Below are positions 13,315 through 17,575 of a stretch of DNA of 17,575 nucleotides, one piece after another. The DNA comes from Eggerthellaceae bacterium UBA5906 (GTDB taxonomy: Bacteria > Actinomycetota > Coriobacteriia > Coriobacteriales > Eggerthellaceae): NCBI GenBank assembly GCA_002431805.1, contig DJEE01000068.1, forward strand, positions 1-17,575. Direction: 5' to 3'. The notes under the pieces are model-generated. The model did no database searches and was not told where the DNA came from. It worked only from the letters and a program-made list of their open reading frames with translations. Within the stretch, counting starts at the first letter, position 1. Every line of letters begins with the position of its first letter. A program made the translations under genes and the position numbers.

Positions 13315-13350
13315 GAAGGCCCCGTGTTTCACGTGAAACACGGGGCCTTC
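13315..13350 (+). terminator. 36-bp palindromic terminator containing a parS
   Basis: GAAGGCCCCGTGTTTCAC (13315-13332) is followed directly by its exact reverse complement (13333-13350), then GTTTTAC. As RNA this gives a very stable GC-rich stem with a short U-run, 20 nt after the symporter stop. The centre of the palindrome is a perfect parS. Confidence 0.85.
13325..13340. other. parS site (perfect consensus)
   Basis: TGTTTCACGTGAAACA, identical to the canonical 16-bp ParB/Spo0J binding site. It sits at the exact centre of the symporter terminator. Confidence 0.88.
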
Positions 13351-13390
13351 GTTTTACTTGCATGCCTGTGTGAGCAGGGAAATGGTCGAA

Positions 13391-13485
13391 GGTTAACCGC
13401 GAACACGGGGACGGAGGGGCGTGTTCACGGTTAACTTTGCTTATCCTAAAGCGAATACGTGAACACCCGCTCCGTCCCCGTGTTC
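13391..13485. repeat. Long inverted-repeat element with GGGGACGGA core
   Basis: GTTAACCG-C-GAACACG (13392-13407) pairs with CGTGTTC-A-CGGTTAAC (13420-13435). In addition GAACACGGGGACGGA (13401-13415) is the exact reverse complement of 13471-13485, and the flanks 13416-13427 and 13459-13470 also match approximately. Two alternative folds are therefore possible. It resembles the extragenic palindromic elements mobilised by REP-associated tyrosine transposases (inference; no transposase gene is present). The rest, 13486-13604, holds nothing I can identify. Confidence 0.6.
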
Positions 13486-13605
13486 ACGCAAACGCTATCC
13501 TAAGCACCAGCTCCGCTGCAACGTCCACGATATCAACGTTCAAAACGCCCAGACCGCGCCTGCAGCATCCTAGCAGCCACGCACTATACTGCCTTCTGAC
13601 CAGCA

Positions 13606-13631
13606 AAAAGGCCGCCCGAAGGCGGCCTTTT
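13606..13631. terminator. Bidirectional Rho-independent terminator
   Basis: AAAAGGCCGCC (13606-13616), loop CGAA, GGCGGCCTTTT (13621-13631). The minus strand ends in TTTTT, so it can terminate the shikimate-kinase-like transcript. The plus strand ends in TTTT, guarding against read-through from the symporter side. Confidence 0.85.
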
Positions 13632-13641
13632 GGTTCACAGC

Positions 13642-13657
13642 TGTTTCACGTGAAACA
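13642..13657. other. parS site (perfect consensus)
   Basis: TGTTTCACGTGAAACA, 317 bp from the other perfect copy, between the terminator and the end of the shikimate-kinase-like gene. Confidence 0.88.
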
Positions 13658-13659
13658 CG

Positions 13660-14184
13660 TTACTCTACGCCAGCGTGTACAAGGGCATCGGCAACCTTGC
13701 GTGCAGCTGCGGTGATGCTCAAGTCGTTCACGTCAACGGTGATGTCGGCGTACTGTTCGTACAGCGGCAGGCGCTCGTCGTACAGCTCGCGCAGACTCAT
13801 GCCGATACCGCCCTTCAGCACCACGCCGCGCTCCTGCAGATCGCTTAAGCGATGCACCAGCTGATCGTAAGAGATCTTCAGGTACACAACCGTGCCGATT
13901 TCCGCCAAATGCTTCATGGCCTCATCGGAGTACACAGCCGAGCCGCCCGTTGCGATGATGCTGTTATCAGCCTGCAAATCACCCAAAATCTGGTTTTCCA
14001 CCTGGATGAAACCCTCTGGGCCAAGCGCGTCGATAATCTTCTGCAGCGTTTTGTCGCACTGGTTCTGAATAACGATGTCAGCGTCGATAAAATCCTTCGT
14101 CATGATTTTCGCCAACACAATGCCCAACGTCGACTTACCGGAGCCGGGCATACCGATAAGAACAACGTTGTTCTTCTCAGCCAT
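13660..14184 (-). CDS. Shikimate kinase-family protein (substrate uncertain)
   Basis: 174 aa P-loop kinase, of shikimate-kinase length. Walker A is GMPGSGKST (11-19). The DxD metal/substrate motif is D34-A-D36, and DERLPLYEQYAD (136-147) matches the lid and base region of the family. Two hallmarks are altered: the FRxxE motif, whose Arg contacts the shikimate carboxylate, reads FIQVE (59-63), and the GGG motif reads GGS (80-82). It may be a divergent shikimate kinase or a related small-molecule kinase. The ATG at 14184 is chosen for the AAGGAGGA SD just upstream; the frame continues 25 codons further without an SD. It lies 95 bp after the EamA gene and ends in a strong terminator. No other aromatic-amino-acid pathway gene is adjacent. 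Confidence 0.8.
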   Translation of the reverse strand: MAEKNNVVLIGMPGSGKSTLGIVLAKIMTKDFIDADIVIQNQCDKTLQKIIDALGPEGFIQVENQILGDLQADNSIIATGGSAVYSDEAMKHLAEIGTVVYLKISYDQLVHRLSDLQERGVVLKGGIGMSLRELYDERLPLYEQYADITVDVNDLSITAAARKVADALVHAGVE

Positions 14185-14218
14185 GGTGAATCCTCCTTGA
14201 TCGGTCGCATGTGTTCGC

Positions 14219-14259
14219 ATTGTATCACGCCCGTATGCAACCGCCGCGCTTGGTAACAA
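14219..14259 (-). promoter_or_regulatory. Candidate promoter region of the kinase-like gene
   Basis: TACAAT on the minus strand (plus 14219-14224) is a good -10 element, with a predicted start near 14212 and a 27-nt leader. No good -35 is found at 17 bp. TTGTTACC (plus 14252-14259) lies about 28 bp upstream of the -10, where an activator could sit. Confidence 0.4.
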
Positions 14260-14279
14260 GGTGTTCTTATACAGCGGTG

Positions 14280-15182
14280 TCAGCGGAATCGATGCCCCTT
14301 CTTTTTCTTCAGCGGAAGCGTTTCGCTGAAGACAATCGCAATGAAAATCAACGCAAAGCCTAGCAGCAGACGCCCCGTAAGCTGCTCCCCGTACAAAAGC
14401 ACGCTAAACAGCACGCCAAACACCGATTCCAAGCTAAGGAACAAGGATGCTTGCGCAGGTGGAATATGAGCCAACGCCACGTTTTGAATGCCGAACGCCA
14501 CAATAGAGGCGAACACCGCAAGAAACGCCAGCTGGGCGATAATATCGGGCGTGAACGCCGCAAAACCCGGGAACGTTTCAAACGCTGCACCCGAAAGCAG
14601 GCCCATGCATCCTTCCGCTACAAACTGCACCGCGGTAAGCGCCAGCACGTCATGCAAACGAGAGAGCTTCGACACCAACACCATGTGCACGGCGAACAGC
14701 AGCGCACACAGCAGCGTCATAGCTTCGCCGAAGCCCATGGTAAGCCCACCGCTTTGCACCGACACCAACCAAATGCCCACTAACGCCAGCACCGCAGCAC
14801 CTACATTGAACACGGTAGGACGGCGGCGAGCCACAATCCACCACAGGAAGGGGACGATAACGCAATACGTTGCCGTCAGAAACGCGTTAATGCCCGGCGT
14901 TGTGTGCTCCAGGCCCACCGTCTGCGACCAAAACGCAAGAAAATCCGCCAACCCCAGCACCACACCTGCTAGCACCATCTTGCCGGAAAACGCCGCCTTC
15001 ACACGCTTCCACAAAATTGCGCTCAACAGCACGCCGGCCGACAGAAAGCGCACACCCAACAACCAAGCCGGCGGAATAACCGACACCACGTCCTTCATGG
15101 CAACAAAGCTGTAGCCCCAAATAATGGTGGCAACAACAATAGCAGCCTTGTACACCCACGCAGGCAGCTCTTTTCCCAACAT
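14280..15182 (-). CDS. EamA/DMT-superfamily transporter
   Basis: 300 aa with about ten hydrophobic helices in two EamA repeats. Repeat 1 contains TIIWGYSFVAMKD and ends near LVSVQSG. Repeat 2 ends with the highly typical ALAHIPPAQASLFLSLESVF block, then LYGEQLTGRLLLGFALI. The tail is short and basic (KKKKGHRFR). The family exports or exchanges small metabolites such as amino acids or nucleosides across the cytoplasmic membrane; the substrate here is unknown. The ATG at 15182 is preferred, with GAAGGGAAG upstream. A TTG 22 codons earlier (15248) would add a polar extension that does not fit the family. It lies upstream of the kinase-like gene on the same strand, with a parS 90 bp before its start. 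Confidence 0.92.
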   Translation of the reverse strand: MLGKELPAWVYKAAIVVATIIWGYSFVAMKDVVSVIPPAWLLGVRFLSAGVLLSAILWKRVKAAFSGKMVLAGVVLGLADFLAFWSQTVGLEHTTPGINAFLTATYCVIVPFLWWIVARRRPTVFNVGAAVLALVGIWLVSVQSGGLTMGFGEAMTLLCALLFAVHMVLVSKLSRLHDVLALTAVQFVAEGCMGLLSGAAFETFPGFAAFTPDIIAQLAFLAVFASIVAFGIQNVALAHIPPAQASLFLSLESVFGVLFSVLLYGEQLTGRLLLGFALIFIAIVFSETLPLKKKKGHRFR

Positions 15183-15271
15183 CCGCTTCCCTTCGTTCCT
15201 TCTTGCGCAAGCAAGGTCATGCACAACAAAGAAACGCCAGTCCGTCAACGCACAAAGCGAAGACAGATTGA

Positions 15272-15287
15272 CGTTTCACGTGAAACA
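15272..15287. other. parS-like site upstream of the EamA gene
   Basis: CGTTTCACGTGAAACA, 15 of 16 consensus positions, with the inner 14-bp palindrome perfect. It lies in the short gap between the DUF2207 and EamA genes. Confidence 0.8.
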
Positions 15288-15386
15288 TTTCCATTCAATG
15301 CAATCACCGAAGGGCGTCAGCCCTGATGACGCTTGGTAAACCCAGCAAGCGCACTATACCACGAAGGGTGGCAACGCGGCACGCAA

Positions 15387-17402
15387 TTAACGAGCGCCAC
15401 CGCCGCCGGAGCCAAAACCGCCACCGCCGCCACTTGAGAACCCGCCGCCAAAACCACCGGCAGACGACGAGCCCCCACTTGCAGCCTGCAAAGCCTCGTG
15501 AGCCGTTTTAACCGCCTGGTCAAATGAATCCGACAGGAAACTGCCCACATCAGGCATCTGCGCGCCAGATCCGGCCTCAGGAGCGCTATACCAAGCCCAC
15601 CACGGCACATACGAGCAGCCATAGCTGTCATCAACCGCGAACAGCTCAGGCTGCGTTTGACGCAGCTGCTCGATGGCCTTTTTAGCCACGCCGAACAGAT
15701 ACGCGTACACCATGAACTCGCCCCATACCTTCACATCGGCCGGGCCGCGCTCGTCAAGCGAGCTGAAATCGCGCAGCCAGTTACGCAGCGCCTTACAGTG
15801 CGCAACCAACTCGTTGCCTTCAACGCTACGTCGCGGCATGTTATTGCCAATAAACACCAGCGCCACTACCGTTGGAATAAAGAAGAACAACGTAAGCATA
15901 TTGCTGTCGTCTAGCCATTTCAGCACGCCGAACACGGCCAACACCGCCGCCAAAGCCCACATAACGGTGCGCAGGTGCTTCCCTTTATCCTCGAAGAAGT
16001 TATGGGCATCCGTTTCGGTCGTCACAACCTTTTGCCACGCTTCCATCGCCTTCACCATGGCATTGGGGTGATCCTCACCGTACTTCTTGATGGAGCCGAA
16101 CCACAGCGCGCTCTGCCCGGCGCCAATTTTGTTGAACAGCAGCTTGAATGTTGCCTGGTCAATAGGGTCTTTCACATCCTGCGCATCCACCAAGCGCGTG
16201 ATGTAGAAGTCATTCACCGGCTTCATGCCGCCCAATTTTGCCGGCGCATCATACGAGCCCGCGTCAATGCGCACAGCCCCCGTTTGCGCAAGGTGCATGA
16301 TGGTTGCCGTTAAATCGTCGGTGCTTTCACGATTCCAGCGCCACAAGCGCCCGATAACCGCAGGGTGCATACCCTTGCTTGGCACATCGCGCCAGTATTT
16401 GTCCGTGAATGTGGGCGTGTACTCCTTGCCATGGCGGAAAAACGCCCACAGCGCCCACGCAAGCACCAGCAGGCAAACAAGCGCACAGCCCGCAACATAC
16501 CCGAACGACATCATACGTTGCGTGTTCGCTTTATCGGCCCAGCTTTTCTCTTCCTTCAGCACGGTATCTAGGCGCTGCTCGCCCGCATGCAGGCGCAACG
16601 TTTTCAACGACACGTTCGAAAGCCACGCGGTGGGGGTCAGCACGCGCATTTCAGCGTATGCGCCCGATTCTATGCGCGGGACCGTGCAGGTAACCGACCC
16701 GTCGGCATTTACCGAAACCGTGCCATCAAGCGGGCCGTGGCCCCAGGCGCGCACATTGTCGCCCGGCGTTACCGTTGTTCCTTGCGGCAGCGGCAGCTGT
16801 AGCGTTGCCGTCACGTTCTCGGAAGGGGCAGACCACTGCGAACCAACATAGCGCCAGTACACTTCGGCAACGTCGTCGTACATTTGCGCCATGTTCGTGA
16901 TGGTGTAGTCAAGCTCCACCACAATGCGCTTGGGAGTGTTGCCGAAAAACACATACACAGTGTTCTTCGGAGAGTCAACCGAATATGCATCCTTACCCGG
17001 GCCACCCTCTTCGCGCCATTTCAGGTCGAACGGCACCTCTTCCACTTGCGTCATGGAATATTCGGTAGCACCTTCGCCCGTTACCGGCATCACACGCACG
17101 CCGTTTACGCTGAATTCCGCATTTGAAGGCAGCAAGTTCATAGTCCACCACACGGCAGAATACGACCCATCGAAATCAAACGTGCGCTGCTCTACCACAT
17201 GCAACGTGCCATCGGTTTCCATTTGCGCTTGGATGTCAACCTGCGGCATTTCATACGATTTTGCGTGAGCTGTTGCAGGAAACACCAGCATGAACAAGAT
17301 GCATGCCGTCAGCAACGCAAACGCGGCAAGAAGCTGCTGCGCACCAGAATATGCGCGCTGCTGCAGGTTGTGGCGAATTTGAGGTGGCCTTGTGTATTGC
17401 AC
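15387..17402 (-). CDS. DUF2207 domain-containing membrane protein
   Basis: 671 aa from a GTG start. AAGGAG (17411-17416) lies 8 nt upstream. The frame runs 11 codons further, but that would place the SD inside the gene. Signal peptide about 1-47 (ATAHA-K), an extracytosolic DUF2207 domain (about 50-260), one helix at about 299-322, a cytoplasmic or loop region with KYWRDVPSKGMHPAVIGRL, a helix pair at about 478-521, WGEFMVYAYLFGVAKKAI (560-577), and a Gly/Ser-rich C-terminal tail (643-671). This order, including the Gly-rich end, is typical of DUF2207 predicted membrane proteins. The family has no established function; envelope association is all that can be said. Its start is divergent from the tRNA-Ser gene, 65 bp away. 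No clear terminator follows it. Confidence 0.9.
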   Translation of the reverse strand: MQYTRPPQIRHNLQQRAYSGAQQLLAAFALLTACILFMLVFPATAHAKSYEMPQVDIQAQMETDGTLHVVEQRTFDFDGSYSAVWWTMNLLPSNAEFSVNGVRVMPVTGEGATEYSMTQVEEVPFDLKWREEGGPGKDAYSVDSPKNTVYVFFGNTPKRIVVELDYTITNMAQMYDDVAEVYWRYVGSQWSAPSENVTATLQLPLPQGTTVTPGDNVRAWGHGPLDGTVSVNADGSVTCTVPRIESGAYAEMRVLTPTAWLSNVSLKTLRLHAGEQRLDTVLKEEKSWADKANTQRMMSFGYVAGCALVCLLVLAWALWAFFRHGKEYTPTFTDKYWRDVPSKGMHPAVIGRLWRWNRESTDDLTATIMHLAQTGAVRIDAGSYDAPAKLGGMKPVNDFYITRLVDAQDVKDPIDQATFKLLFNKIGAGQSALWFGSIKKYGEDHPNAMVKAMEAWQKVVTTETDAHNFFEDKGKHLRTVMWALAAVLAVFGVLKWLDDSNMLTLFFFIPTVVALVFIGNNMPRRSVEGNELVAHCKALRNWLRDFSSLDERGPADVKVWGEFMVYAYLFGVAKKAIEQLRQTQPELFAVDDSYGCSYVPWWAWYSAPEAGSGAQMPDVGSFLSDSFDQAVKTAHEALQAASGGSSSAGGFGGGFSSGGGGGFGSGGGGAR

Positions 17403-17456
17403 TGAGAAAGCTCCTTGCAAGTTTGGGACAGTCACGGTATCATAGCAAACCGCACC

Positions 17457-17462
17457 TATTAT
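17457..17462 (+). promoter_or_regulatory. Possible -10 element for tRNA-Ser (or, reversed, for the DUF2207 gene)
   Basis: TATTAT (17457-17462) lies five bases before the mature tRNA. Read on the other strand, the overlapping 17458-17463 gives TATAAT for the DUF2207 gene. No convincing -35 was found for either direction. Confidence 0.3.
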
Positions 17463-17467
17463 AGCGT

Positions 17468-17558
17468 GGAGAAGTGACCGAGAGGCCGAAGGTGCTCGCC
17501 TGCTAAGTGAGTATGCCCCACAAGGGCATCTAGGGTTCGAATCCCTACTTCTCCGCCA
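17468..17558 (+). tRNA. tRNA-Ser (anticodon GCU)
   Basis: Acceptor GGAGAAG (17468-17474) pairs with CTTCTCC (17548-17554), then discriminator G and an encoded CCA (17556-17558). Anticodon stem CTCGC/GTGAG encloses loop CTGCTAA, anticodon GCT at 17502-17504, reading AGC/AGU. A long variable arm (TGCCCCACAAGGGCA) and the T-loop GGGTTCGAATCCC complete a class II serine tRNA. Confidence 0.97.
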
Positions 17559-17575
17559 CGTAATCTACAGCCCTC

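Noticed and set aside
15310..15336. GCGTCA/TGACGC hairpin downstream of the DUF2207 gene as terminator
   Set aside because: Only a 6-bp stem and no T-run on the minus strand.

Overview
The window is GC-rich and densely coded. It reads as chromosomal DNA of an anaerobic actinobacterium, most likely class Coriobacteriia (Eggerthellaceae-like). The grounds are inference from protein style: an Ala-rich proteome, surface proteins with FIVAR repeats and a non-LPxTG sorting signal, and expanded flavin-based electron-transfer proteins. No species call is possible. Four near-identical GTTTCACGTGAAAC (parS) sites suggest the region lies in the chromosome-segregation domain around the replication origin.

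Left two thirds (1-10.3 kb, all minus strand): a flavin-based extracytosolic electron-transfer locus. In transcription order it holds a 1292-aa secreted, sortase-type surface protein (FMN-binding domain, two Tp47-like modules, three FIVAR repeats); a membrane-anchored protein with three FMN-binding domains; a small anchored FMN-binding protein; a NapH-like polyferredoxin membrane protein; the flavin transferase ApbE; a NusG-domain-II protein; a fusion of a Gx-family transporter with an EcfT subunit; and the first codons of exodeoxyribonuclease III. Likely logic: the Gx-EcfT protein handles a flavin or isoprenoid-related substrate, ApbE attaches FMN to the FMN-binding domains outside the membrane, the 4Fe-4S protein passes electrons from the membrane pool, and the FMN proteins relay them to the wall-bound surface protein. 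No cytochrome and no obvious terminal reductase is present.

Middle (10.1-11.7 kb): the surface-protein promoter with a candidate operator, a structured two-copy repeat module, rlmH on the minus strand, then a plus-strand promoter and glycine riboswitch that precede a sodium:alanine/glycine symporter.

Right (13.3-17.6 kb): a palindromic terminator that contains a perfect parS, a long inverted-repeat element, a bidirectional terminator, a second perfect parS, a shikimate-kinase-family gene with altered substrate residues, an EamA/DMT transporter, a further parS, a DUF2207 membrane protein, and a divergent tRNA-Ser(GCU).

An 8-mer, TTGTTACC, occurs four times, always in a promoter region, and is a candidate binding site for a shared regulator. 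All family assignments come from reading motifs by eye; no database search was run.
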